Assembly (NCBI GenBank): GCA_004335635.1
Contig: QAXH01005564.1
Location: 1-64,000 of the forward strand
DNA: 64,000 nucleotides
DNA from: Chloromonas sp. AAM2
Taxonomy: Eukaryota; Chlorophyta; Chlorophyceae; Chlamydomonadales; Chlamydomonadaceae
Reading direction: 5' to 3'
This document shows, piece by piece, positions 39,863 to 50,486 of this stretch. Each line of letters starts with the position of its first letter. Within the stretch, counting starts at the first letter, position 1. Under the pieces are notes generated by a model. It ran no database searches. It was given only the letters and a program-made list of their open reading frames with translations, and was not told where the DNA came from. The position numbers were made by a program, and so were the translations under genes.

Positions 39863-40206
39863 TGGTTTACAAGGAGGGAGTGCACACCATGAAGCACGTC
39901 CAACGCAAACATCAACTGATTGCGCAAATTGCAAAAGTATCTCCTAGTACAGTGGAAACTGACCGTGTCAGCAAGGGGTGGTGAGGCCCTTGTGGCCATC
40001 ACCCCACAGAACGCCTTCCGAAAGCATCCCGTTAGCCATATAAATGGACTGGTTTAAAGGATTGTCAGGGTCAAGGTCAGTGTTAGAGCTAGTGCAATGG
40101 CAACCCTCACAATGTCAACTGTTGATAGCGAATTCCAGTCATTTAAGCGGTGGACGTAGTAGTATTTGGACGTGCTTCAGGGTGTGCACTCCCTCCTTGT
40201 AAACCA
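39863..40206. mobile_element. 344-bp non-autonomous element with 39-bp terminal inverted repeats
   Basis: The left end (39863-39901, TGGTTTACAAGGAGGGAGTG then CACACCATGAAGCACGTCC) and the reverse complement of 40168-40206 agree at 38 of 39 bases; the one difference is A versus C in CACACC(A/C)TGAAG. The interior has no open frame of note, so this is a MITE-like element. I could not find a clear target-site duplication. A related interior is present at 59853-59990. Confidence 0.85.
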
Positions 40207-40411
40207 CGAGGGCCACTTATTACATGAGCTGACGCACTACAGGCGATCATCAAAGCCAGTGTAAATTGGGCTCAATGCCACTCGGAACGATTTCGGTTTG
40301 CCTTGGAGTCAATTAGACAGTCCTGACGAAGTCTGTGCCTTGACCACCTACCGTAGCATTTCAAGAGCTTGCTGCAACATGCATTGACAAGAAGCTGTCG
40401 ATGTGCGTGCA

Positions 40412-40524
40412 AAAACAAATGCTTGCCAGTTCCGGGACAGTTCCACCTTCACACACATTACACCCAGTTACAATGCCACAAAACAAATTGAAAGTTGTCC
40501 CTGAAGTGGCAAGCATCTGTTTTC
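40412..40524. mobile_element. about 113-bp inverted-repeat element (family 2)
   Basis: AAAACAAATGCTTGCCAGTT then CCGGGACAGTT at the left is mirrored by AGTTGTCCCTGAAGTGGCAA then GCATCTGTTTT at the right, about 28 of 32 bases matching. The spacer is about 50 bp, so the transcript would form a long hairpin. Confidence 0.65.
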
Positions 40525-41468
40525 CCCCCACAGGCTGCTGTTGGTAAACAAGTCACATATGTCCCGTACACAGAACAAGCGTACTTGTGCAAGTCTCGCC
40601 AAAGACATTGTTGAAATGCCAGAACAAGCTGGGTTGGTCTCTTCTCACACTCTTCACTCTTCTCAGTCGGTCAAGGAATCTTACTGCTACCAAATCATAT
40701 GCTCCCCACTCAATCCCTGTACACAATCAAAGATCTGCAGTGTCGGGCTAAAAGTTGGGTAATAACCATGAAAAGTTGGGTAGTAGCCATGTGCAGCCGT
40801 AGCATACAAAAGAACTCGTGCCACGCAGCTTTGCTCTGGACGTTGGGTCCAGATACAAACAGAACCAGCGTTCAGACGGCTCCACCTGTCACGTGAAACA
40901 ACAAACATACAAAAGGCAAGCACTGCACCACTGCGCCCAGGCACCACTGATCAGAACAACAGCCCATGAGGCGAGCTTCAGAGGTCGAAACAGGAAACGC
41001 CCAGTGCAAGCAAACTGCACTGCGCCAACACCACGTGTTCAGCACAGCTGAAGCACCTCACAGACAGCTGCACAGAGCCCTTCTTGCTCTTCTGTGCTCT
41101 TGACCATGGCCAGGTGTCAAAATCGCACGTTGCATGACGTGTCCATTGGCCGTCAGACATGCATGATGCAGTGCATACCATTCAAACATCACATGCCAAT
41201 AAGAATCAGTGGCCCTGATCGTGGTGCCTGCTATGCCAATTCCCCAAAACACCCTCACACCAGGTAGCATGTCCAGCAAATGTGCTGACATACAACAGGT
41301 AGTGGGTACAGCTCAACCTGCAGAGGCGTCGCATTTGGATCCAATGTTCCACAGGCATCGCCTAAGCGACCTCTATCTGGTATTTGCACATGCAGTGATG
41401 TAGGGCGCATTCCTTGCGGAATGTGCTTGAGCAGACGGAGCTCCTCATGACGACGTCCGTTGCCTGCG

Positions 41469-44400
41469 TCACAAGATGCGCTTGGAGCGCGTGTACCGCA
41501 TGATGGCGGTGAACACCCCCATGAAGCCAATCAGGATGCCCGCGGTGACGCCCCAGAAGCCCACCACGTTGGCCTCCAGCATGCTCCTCATGTTCATGCC
41601 AAAGATGCCCGCCACCATGGCGCCGAGTGCCGCAGCAAAGGACCCGATGGACAGCGTGAGCTCCAGCCGGTTCACCTCGTAGCGGCGGGCGCTCAGGGAG
41701 ATGCCGATGGACTCCTCCAAGTCGCGCGCACCTGCACAACCAAGTGTGGCATCAGGACACATCAGTGTGAGGCAGGAGCCACTCAGCAGTGTCTCTGCTA
41801 AACCCTCAACAAGGAGATGACGGCGGCAGGAAGCGCAGAGGGCGGAGAGGCGACAGGGGCCAGAACTGCAGCGACAGTAGTTTGGTTGCGGCAGCAGGAC
41901 GGTAAGCACCAGGTTTGCAGCCTGGGTTGATCATCCAACATACTGCCCCCTAGGCCCAAACCGTCTCCCGCCCCCTTGAGAACCCCCTCGCACCCTCCAG
42001 CAGCCTCTCTGCCTCGCTCTGCGTGGCCGTGCTCCTCTGCAGGTAGTACTCTAATAGGTCCTCCACTTCCTCCACCTCTGTCTCCTCCTCCTCCGCCTCC
42101 ACCATCTCCTCCAGGGCCTCCTGCGCCTCCTGGAGGTCCTCCTCACTGCCCTCAAGCTGCTGCTCCAGACGACTGAAAATACACAAACACACACAGGGCA
42201 ACATAGGTTGGGATGCATGGGAAACTCTACCACTGCTGCAGAGGATGGGCGTGTACAGGCTGTCACTGAGGCTCAGGCTGTTCACTCTGACAGGCTGACT
42301 GTAGGGCAACAGGCAAGGCAACCATAGATTGTGTGCATGTCTTTAAACCAGTCATAGCCCGTATCCTGGGGTTCTGCTTCAAACCCCAGTTCCTTCTGCC
42401 TCCCTTCCTCCTTGCCGCTCACACCTGATCCAGCCCTTGTCCGCTCCATCGCCGGTGGCACGGGCCAATCGCAACCGCTCCAACCGCTCTGCTCTCTCCG
42501 CCTCGCGGTCCTTGACAGCCGTGGGCCCATTGCGCCGCGCCCCGCTCGAGTCCCGCCCCATAGCGGACTGCCCCCCGCCAGCACCGCCCCCTGTACCACC
42601 CACTGCACCACCTGCGCCGGTACTCCAGCTAAACTTGGACCTCAAGTCGGCTAACCGCTCCCGATCAAACTTTGCCCGCAGCTCGACCAGCCGTCGTGCA
42701 CGCACATCGCTTTGTGACACTGCCGGTTCCGTGCCTGCTCCCGCCCCGGCCCGTGCACCCGCCGTCCAGCTGGCGTACCCCTCCCCTGACGGGTCCACGT
42801 AGTGTGCGGGCACTGTGCCATCGGGGCGCAGCGGGCTGGGCCCTGTGGTGTAGTCGTTCAGGCGTTGGAACCCGTTGGGCTGCCGGCCGCTGCCCCGCCC
42901 GCTGCCGCCCTGGACGCCCAGCCCGCCCAGCCCGCTCCCCGATGACTCGTCCTCCTCCAACTGCCCCTCCAACTCCTCCTTGATCTCACGTGCCCTGCTC
43001 ACACATCACATGTGGCACGTGACAAGTTGAACACGCGGACAAGCGTAATGTTTGCTGTGCAGCCGCAGCACGGTAGATGATTGGCTACGATACTAAAAGC
43101 CATGCATGCCCATGTTGGTACAAAATTTCGTCAACAGCCAACCCATGCACAAGTGAACGCTGCCCGTGTTGTGCCTTCCACCGTCCACACGTCCTGATCA
43201 CACGCGATGCCTTGCCCGTTGCCCCACCTCTCCAGCTCCCTCTCAAGCCTGTCCCGCTCCCGCAGCCTCCTGCGCTCCTCCCTCCGCGGCCTGCTGCTCA
43301 GGTTGAGCTCCCGCAGCTCGTCCTCATCGTCCATGAGTTCCTCGAGCGTCTCCCGCAGGTTGTCGGCCTTGTCTTCTAGTTCCACCAGCGCCGCCTTGAC
43401 CCGCCGCAGCTCCTCGAGGCTCACGGGGTTGATGTCGCCGGGCAGGCGCGTCAGCAGCTCCTGCACTCGACCCGTCACGGAGGCAAGCTCCGCGTCCAGG
43501 CGGCCTGCACACGGGGGAATGCATGAAGGTCCTGGCAGTGTGCGACTGGTGCGGCGAGGGCTACAGGAAACTTGCACCACAAGTAGCAGTGTGCCTTGAT
43601 TGGGTAGACATGCTCACAACGGCTGGAACCGCAGGAGCTTGCCTGTCGCAACAGTTCTGCAGCCAAGCGATCGGTTTTCAAACCGTGTCAGCTGCTGCAT
43701 GAGCTTCGCCTCTGTGTGTAGTCTGCCACTTGCCCTCTGCCAGCCACCCCTCCCCATCCCCATCCCCCACCTGTTGCTCCTATGAGCGCCCCCTCAAGCA
43801 CCTCCAGTTCGAACGGCGGGCTGCGCACCAACCCATGGTCGTTGGTCTTGGCGTAGAAGCGTGCCATGTACTCCGTGTGGCTGGCGCCAGCCAGCATCTT
43901 GTTCTGGGAGTCAAGGCCCGCCAGGCCTATGCCGCCCCCTCCGCCCGCCGGCGCGCCCTTCCCGCCCCGCTCCGCCCCGTTGCTGCTGTTGCCGCCCTTG
44001 CCTGAGTGCCCCCCCATCCCTGGCATGTACTGCTGCTCTGCTGCCTTGTGGCGCAGGTGGGGCACAATCGAGTCCACCAGACGCCGTGTGGCAAAGTTGC
44101 CCGGTTCAAAAAGCAACGCCTTCTCAGCAGTGACGATGGCCCTGTGCAGCATGGATGGCAACATTGTACACAGGTTAGATTGCACGCAAGCAGAGTGCAT
44201 GCAGAGGTAGAGGCTGCAGCAAAGTACAACTCGCTACACATTACACCGAGAACCTTGCTTCCTATCAGAGCCTGTGCTTGATTACCGGATACACGTGCTG
44301 TCTTTGCCAGCTCAGGCCTGCCCGCTGACAAACAAATCCTGTCCCAATCGTTCTTTATGCTTGGCCCGTAACCCTGTGTACCTGACACCTCCTAGGCACA

Positions 44401-45492
44401 TGAGCAGCACGTTCTCTTTTATGGTGATGGAAGGCGACGTCTTGGTGAAGTCGATGGATGGGTCTATCCGCCTTAGGTCCCGCGGCTGCAGCCTGTACTC
44501 CTTGAGCAGGTCCCGGCGCCGCACGTAGAACTTGCGTGTGCGCCCGCTGGAGTCAAGCCGCAAGACCTGTGGCACACACATGTGCGTGAAGCTAGATGGA
44601 AATGCTGGAAGGGCGCATGCCTGGCATTGGTGTGTTGTCAGCTAGGGCAAGCAACCCTGCCTGTCTCCTCCAATCCGCAAGTCACCATACCGTACTGGGT
44701 ATTGAAATCCTGAGTTTGTAACATTTGCCCAAAATTTCAACTGATAAGTGATCAGGGCTTTACACTTTCGTGGACGTGTAAACTCGGGCCTGCCGGTGCC
44801 CTGTGCAGCTGAGATGCTGCTTGGCCCGCCTGCCAGCTAGTGCTGTTCCAAATGGGTATGGCCAGTGTGCAGATGGCGAAACGGGCTGGATGGGACCCAA
44901 CATGCATGCTACCCCAGCCCCTTGTTGAGGCACGCACCTCATAGTTTGACTTGTTGTAGGCATAGGTTGCTACATTTGGCCGTTGGTCTGATGTGGAAGA
45001 ATTGCTGGTGGAGGGCACATCGTCCTCACTGCTGGTGTACTCCAGGTCTGAGTACTCCATTCCGTCACTAGGTGAATGGATGCCTGCTTCATGCTGACGG
45101 TCACTTGAAGCGGACGGCTCATGGTGCACGGCAGGTTCGTCATTGTGCAGTCCTAGGCGGGGCTCTGGGCTGATGCTGGCTCGGCCTTCATGCCTGGCCG
45201 TAGCGTCCTCAACATGGGAAGTGCTAGAAGCTTGTGGAGTGTGTGCCCTGGCTGTGAAATGGTTGCTGAATACATGCTGCCCGTCTTGATGCCCCAGGTG
45301 TCGCTTTGTAGCCAAAAGCGTCCCTGCACGCCACAAGCCCTCGTGTCGCTGCTGCCGCAGTCCACCCAGCAGCGGTAATCCACCCCTCCATTGGTCAGGG
45401 TGCTGACTAGCATCAAGCCAGGCAGCACGCCGATTGAAAAGGGAGTTCCTACCCCCACCAGCTGCTGTGGGGGTAGGAAACCTGCTTTGCAT
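41469..45492 (-). CDS. MRS2: MRS2/CorA-type magnesium transporter, unusually long
   Basis: MRS2 proteins form pentameric Mg2+ channels in organelle or other membranes. Seven exons (45492-44938, 44566-44382, 44141-43771, 43504-43228, 42994-42425, 42172-41994, 41731-41469) give 800 codons (799 aa), against about 400-450 in typical plant MRS2. The core is recognisable from VLRLDSSGRTRKFYVRRRDLL, DLRRIDPS, SITIKENVLLMCLG and AIVTAEKALLF, then coiled-coil LEELMDDEDELREL, YYLQRSTATQSEAERLLEGA and RYEVNRLELTLS. Near the end are TM1 with the diagnostic GMN (GAMVAGIFGMNM, about residue 758) and TM2 (GVTAGILIGFMGVF). The extra length is a 185-residue N-terminal region rich in Ser/His/Glu, a Gly-rich insert in exon 3, and a 190-codon exon 5 made of Gly/Ala/Arg-rich low-complexity sequence. 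The ATG at 45492 begins a basic stretch (MQSRFPTPTAAGGGRNSLF) that may be an organelle targeting peptide. Confidence 0.92.
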
Positions 45493-45820
45493 GACTTTAC
45501 CCAATCAAGCTTTCGGCATGCTAGAGCATTGCTGCACACTGTCAGGTTGAGGTGTTCATCGTGCCGATCGTCGTCAGCAGGCCAAGTAACAAAATCTTAT
45601 TTGTCGGTTACGCTGACAAGGACAGGGCTGTTCAAAGTGGGAGCAGCTTTGTGTGGCCTGCTCAAGCGCCACTGAAACAAGGCGTGTGTCAAAGCATAAA
45701 TCAACGAACTCAACAGCGCTCCCTGACATGCCTGCAACCCTGTCATGCCTGCAACCCTGATTGAGTTCCTGATTAAGGGAGGACGTAGCTAGTTAGAAGT
45801 GATTCCACTGGTGGGAAGGA

Positions 45821-45853
45821 TCGGGTGGTCATCGGGTGGTCATCGGGTGGTCA
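45821..45853. repeat. 11-bp tandem repeat (TCGGGTGGTCA), 3 copies
   Basis: Three perfect copies are adjacent. Confidence 0.95.
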
Positions 45854-47020
45854 TGGTGAGGATACAACCAGGCGCAGAGCCAGCCAACATAGCATTTGAG
45901 ATGAGGGGCCCTCACTTGCAAGACAGGCAGTGATGCGAAGATAGGTCTCTGATAGGCAGGCACATGAATGGACAGACACGCAAGCAATGACACAGAAAGG
46001 TAGTCAAGGCGCATCCTACCCACACAGGCCCTGCTGTGACTGCCTGGTGCCCATGCTACTGTTCTGGGCGATGCTTATCCAATGGCAAACCCTTCCCCGC
46101 AACGTTCAGTTCGTACTCTGCACTGTCACGACCTGCATGCTGAGCTTTCTGACCTGTTCTGCGTACCACCCTTTGTCCTACCTTGCCCTGCTCACCACCT
46201 GTGCCCACCAGTTCACCTACGATTTGCCTTGTCCTGATCGCAATTCGCTCCCACCCTCAATCTGCTCCTGCTCGCGCACCAACAACCAGTCCCACCCTTG
46301 CTCTGGGGAAGAACAAATGCAAACCCACACCCATACCCGCCCTCACACTCCACCCTGACGCCTGGTTATCATGGGTGGAGCCTCCCTCTTTGCCAGTCGT
46401 GCATCCATGTCCATAGGCATCATGACAAGGCCATGATTGAAACCTGTCAACCTGATGTTACACCTTTTCAATTCAATGCGAGAAAACGCAGATCTTGATT
46501 GGATTCAACGCAGTCACAGACCCGTGCACCTAGTCGTGCGCTGCTCTGTGTCAAGTCCACGTGAGTGCCTCCTTCACTGTTTGAAGATATGGATCACAGC
46601 ATGACAGGAAAGGAAGCAGAGTCAGAAGCCTCTTACTTGTGCACATGCAGGCTGCGGAATCCAAAGTGATTGTCTGGTCCTGAAGTGGAAGGCTTTTGAT
46701 GCAGCTTGAAATCGAATCCATTTACACTTCGTCGGACTTGCTGATCATCTTGTAAAACACAGTAACCCTCAGGGTCCCCAGGCTGGCTGCCACCATGTGT
46801 AAGCACACTGACAAATCAGCAGCGCGCCAGGGAACTGGCCCCTGCATGCTCAGAAATGCCATCCTTTGCGAACACTCTCCTGGACAGATATCCCACTCGA
46901 CTGCATGTGTCATCAGCCATCCAGCGCCACATATGAGCCATCCTGCACATGTTGCGATGCTCGGGCATTCTGGACCAATGGATTGTGCGAAGCGCCATGC
47001 AAAAAACCAATCACTCACAC

Positions 47021-47055
47021 AAAATGTCCCAGAACTGGAAAACATCTTTTTTGTT
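47021..47055. repeat. solo copy of family-2 element end
   Basis: AAAATGTCCCAGAACTGGAA followed by AACATCTTTTTTGTT matches the reverse complement of the left end at 40412. No partner was identified. Confidence 0.45.
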
Positions 47056-48266
47056 CTGCTAGCAGACGAACAACAAGTATCTGTATTGAGTTTGCCTTGT
47101 ATCAGACTGACCAACAGACGTACAGAAGTCACGTGTGAGTTCACAAGAGAGTCCCAATGTGATACTAGTGTAATATACAGTCCGCAATCACATGTTTTCT
47201 AATGTAATGTAATGTCCTTTGATTGCGTACCAAGCCCAGTTTACGCACTGCTTAGCATAGGCACATGAGTAGCAGCCTCTCACACGTGTCAAAATGACCG
47301 CCGAAGCGTCAGCCCGTGCAATTCCCTTGGTTGTAGCCAGCGCCCCACACAGCAAAACTTCAAGTTCAGCAGTCCTCTTCTCTCACACTGTGACCATAGA
47401 TAACCATCTTAGTGGGCCACATTCCCATTGCTTGCTCGTTGGATGGACTGAATCCCCTCTGACCCCTCAAATGACGCCTGGACCAGACATCCATGTCTTG
47501 TGCTCACGCTATGAGACTGTGTGTCGCTGCTACTTGCCATCTAGACGCCATACCACCTATGCAACCCCACGCCCATACCCTGAATTGAAACGCATTGCGT
47601 GTCTCACTGTGGGGTGGTTGTGTGCGTCTGTACGACCAAGGAAGACCAAGGACCAAGGCAAAGCGCAGCTGCCAAATCCGTCATGCACACCCTCAGCAGT
47701 CAAATCATAGGAACTAAACACATGATGCGTACGATTGTTCTGTCAGCCACAAACTGCGTGACGTGGGCAGGGCCAGTCAGTGGGGCAGGCCAGGACTGCT
47801 GGGACTAGCTGGTATGCCATTCTCCTGCGTGCGTTGTTGTTGGCATGAGGCTGCAACAAGCTAGACTTAGACAAGAACGTACATTGTACCAGACCAAAGT
47901 AATGTCATGCAAACACATTGGCTCCGAGCTGTGCCTGGGTGGCTGCATGGCCTTGTGTGCCTCAGCCCACAGCCGCGCGTGTCCGTGGCTGCATATGATT
48001 GTGTCAACAGCATGTCGTGTAAGCATTGTGTGTTCTCTACAGGTCTAAACTCCGGCTGCCTCAGGCCTGGCACGCAGACATGCAGATGTCTGCTGTGCAG
48101 CTGTTTGTGCCACTGGCCTGATGCCAGACTTTGGCCAAATCGTTAGCAGAACGCCTGAATTCTTTTTGTGAGTGAGGCCAATAAATAATGTTGAGTCCCA
48201 GTGTGTGCTGCTTGCCTTGAGTTTCCGTTAGAAGCCAAACCAAATTCACCCTAGCAGCTGCCATCC

Positions 48267-49840
48267 TTAACAGCAGGGTGTCCGTGTGAGCTGCGCTGCT
48301 GAGTCCACACGCGGCAGCAAGGGGCTGCGCAGCGGATCGGCCCGGCCCCACCGCAGGACCGCCTGGGCGGCCGAGGACATGTGTGTGCTCATGCGGCGCT
48401 GCAGCTCCCGCTCCGCCACTTCATGCATGGCCGTGTCGCTCGCGGCGTCCTGGCTCCCGTCCTCCGACCCGCCCCCGTCATCACCATCCAGCGAGGAATA
48501 GGGCCGACCAACATCCTCCTCCTGACAGGACAGGCAGGCATGGGGGCCACAGTTGCCATCAAATCAGCCTGCATTGTCTGGCTGCATAACTCTACTCAAA
48601 CTATCACACAAAGCAACCTCCGCTCTCCCTTAGTTGGCAACCCTGTCGGACAGCCAGTCTGCCGCACCTGCTCGTCAACGGCGGCTTGACCACTGCCGCA
48701 GCAACACATGCCTTGCAGCAGACGCCAGCTGCCCCTCAGCACTGCCCCTGTACCCCTGTGGATGCGCGAATTTGATGATATGATGGAGGCTGCGATGCGC
48801 CGCTTGCTCTGGCGCAGAAACTGAGAAACCTCCTCGCACTCTTGCGTTAGGACCCGCAGCTGTGCCTGCATAAACTTGCTGAGGCCCTGCAGCCCCTGAG
48901 GCCCTGCCGCCAGGATGCTGGCAGAGTTTGAGCTGGCAGTAGGCTGCCAGAATCCACCTGCTAAGATGGCAGCTATTTCACTGGGTTCTAGGCACGGCTC
49001 CCCCCTGGGCGTTTTGATAGTCAGCCTTCGCCAGCGGGCAGGAATGTCACGTGCCCACACACGCCGCTTGCTCACTGGGTAAAGCCAGGGCCGGCCTACC
49101 CCTGTGAAGCCGGAGTTGCCCTGGACCGCAGCATAGTTCTGCAGGGCGGCACACGCATGGCTCTAAGCAATGGCCAAGGAAATGGCATGCCTTTTGCATA
49201 CCCCTGCCAAATACATGCAGGTGGCTACTGAAGCATGCCGTGCCTGCAGTTCCACCTGGCTTTGACTGATAAAAAGGGAAGTTCTCTGACTAAAGATATA
49301 TGCGAGCACAGAGCAGGGCAGGAGTCGTGATGCACGCTGCAAACTGGTAGTAGTCATGACACAAAGCAAAGGGGACAACCTTGTTGTCATGGCGAAGACT
49401 TACTGACGCGCATGGATGGAGCTGAAGGCAGCTGTAGGCAACGGCACACGCATGGCTGTGCGCTGCACTCAGTCACCACTCACCCAGTGGGGAAACGGGG
49501 AGACATGGTCAGATGGATCGGAGGCTGTCTCGGGCATGCTGATGTGATCTGGGGGGCCAGGCGGGTGCAAATGGATGTTGGCATCGGTCCCCAACGAGGC
49601 ATTCGTAGGTACGTCGGAGGAATTGGGGCTCAAGCAGTGCATCTCTTTCTCTGGAGCACAGACACCTCCAAGCTCTGAAGGAGAGTCTCCTTTGACAGCA
49701 GTGCTTCGTACATGCTCCTGTGTATCCGGATGTTTGCACGCATTCGTGTGCCGGCCGTCTCCCAGCCCGCAAGGCGGCCATGACCGAGGCATTCCAAATG
49801 AGTGAGCGCCATAGTCAGTAGGCGCAGTCTCTGCTGTCAT
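48267..49840 (-). CDS. unrecognised protein, 360 aa, three exons
   Basis: I do not recognise a family. Exons 49840-49484, 49138-48668 and 48521-48267 join in phase 0 to 361 codons. Residues 1-119 are Pro/His/Ser/Asp-rich and probably disordered. The middle exon looks structured: NYAAVQGNSGFTGVGRPWLY, then a basic stretch KRRVWARDIPARWRRL and TPRGEPCLEPSEIAAIL, then a helical region QAQLRVLTQECEEVSQFL followed by SKRRIAASI that could form a coiled coil. CCCGSG follows. The last 84 residues contain an acidic, Gly/Ser/Asp-rich segment (SLDGDDGGGSEDGSQDAAS) and then an Arg-rich helix. There is no signal peptide or convincing membrane helix. It is divergent from the DEG9 gene. Confidence 0.6.
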
Positions 49841-50486
49841 AGAGCCTCATAGGCATTTACATGGCTGACAGGCAACCGCGCCGCTATCATTCACAGCCCT
49901 GGTTAACAGGCTGTACGTGAACAACCTGGATAACAATGAGCGCCAAAGGAAAAATAGCGTAGAGGCAAAGAAACCGCCTCGCTTGCATGGCGGTTGCCCA
50001 TCATCATGTCTGGGTTTTGATAGATGTTTGCGCATGTCAATTGGCTTTGGAGATCTTCAAGGCCCGCAAGTGCCAAACGCCGATGGAGCCGCCGTGATCT
50101 ACTCCTGACAGTCACTCTCATCCTTCACTTAATTGTATTCCTTTCAAAGTTGCATGCACGAAGAAGGCCTCTACGTGCAGCATGTTTGCACATAAATCCG
50201 CAACGGCTTCAGCATCCAGCTGCAGGTCAGTGCCAGGCAAGGTCACCAATGGCTGGACGCTCAGGACCTTGACAGACAAGAAAGTTATAAGCTTCTTATT
50301 TGTGGATATGCAGGTTCTGCCCCGAGCATCGTCAAGCAGCACCGCTGCCAGTGGGCCATGCGTGCAACAGCAGACAGCCAGTGCCCTCAAAAGGTGTGTG
50401 CAACTGCTGCTAGAGCGCCGCTTGTTGCACACCCTTCGCTTCCTGACATGGATTGCCCCGGACACCTTCTGCTGCTCCACGCAGGC
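49841..50486. other. divergent upstream region of DEG9
   Basis: It lies between the oppositely oriented gene starting at 49840 and DEG9. Overlapping frames exist on both strands (plus 50182-50541, minus 50579-50118), but neither connects to recognised protein sequence. An untranslated leader exon of DEG9 is possible here. Confidence 0.4.

Larger units (their letters stand above)
39451..41468. other. 2-kb region holding two inverted-repeat elements
   Basis: Apart from the elements at 39863-40206 and 40412-40524 I see no gene. A directly repeated AAAAGTTGGGTA(A/G)TA(A/G)CCATG unit lies near 40749-40792. Confidence 0.5.
45493..48266. other. 2.8-kb region without a recognised gene
   Basis: It separates two minus-strand genes and must contain the promoter of the transporter and the 3' end of the next gene. 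I see an 11-bp tandem repeat at 45821, a family-2 element end at 47021 and many short frames with no similarity. The sequence composition is less GC-rich than the exons on either side. Confidence 0.5.

Noticed and set aside
41950..43002. Plus-strand proline/serine-rich frames over the MRS2 gene
   Set aside because: They are complements of the Glu/Gly/Arg-rich MRS2 exons and have no splice support.
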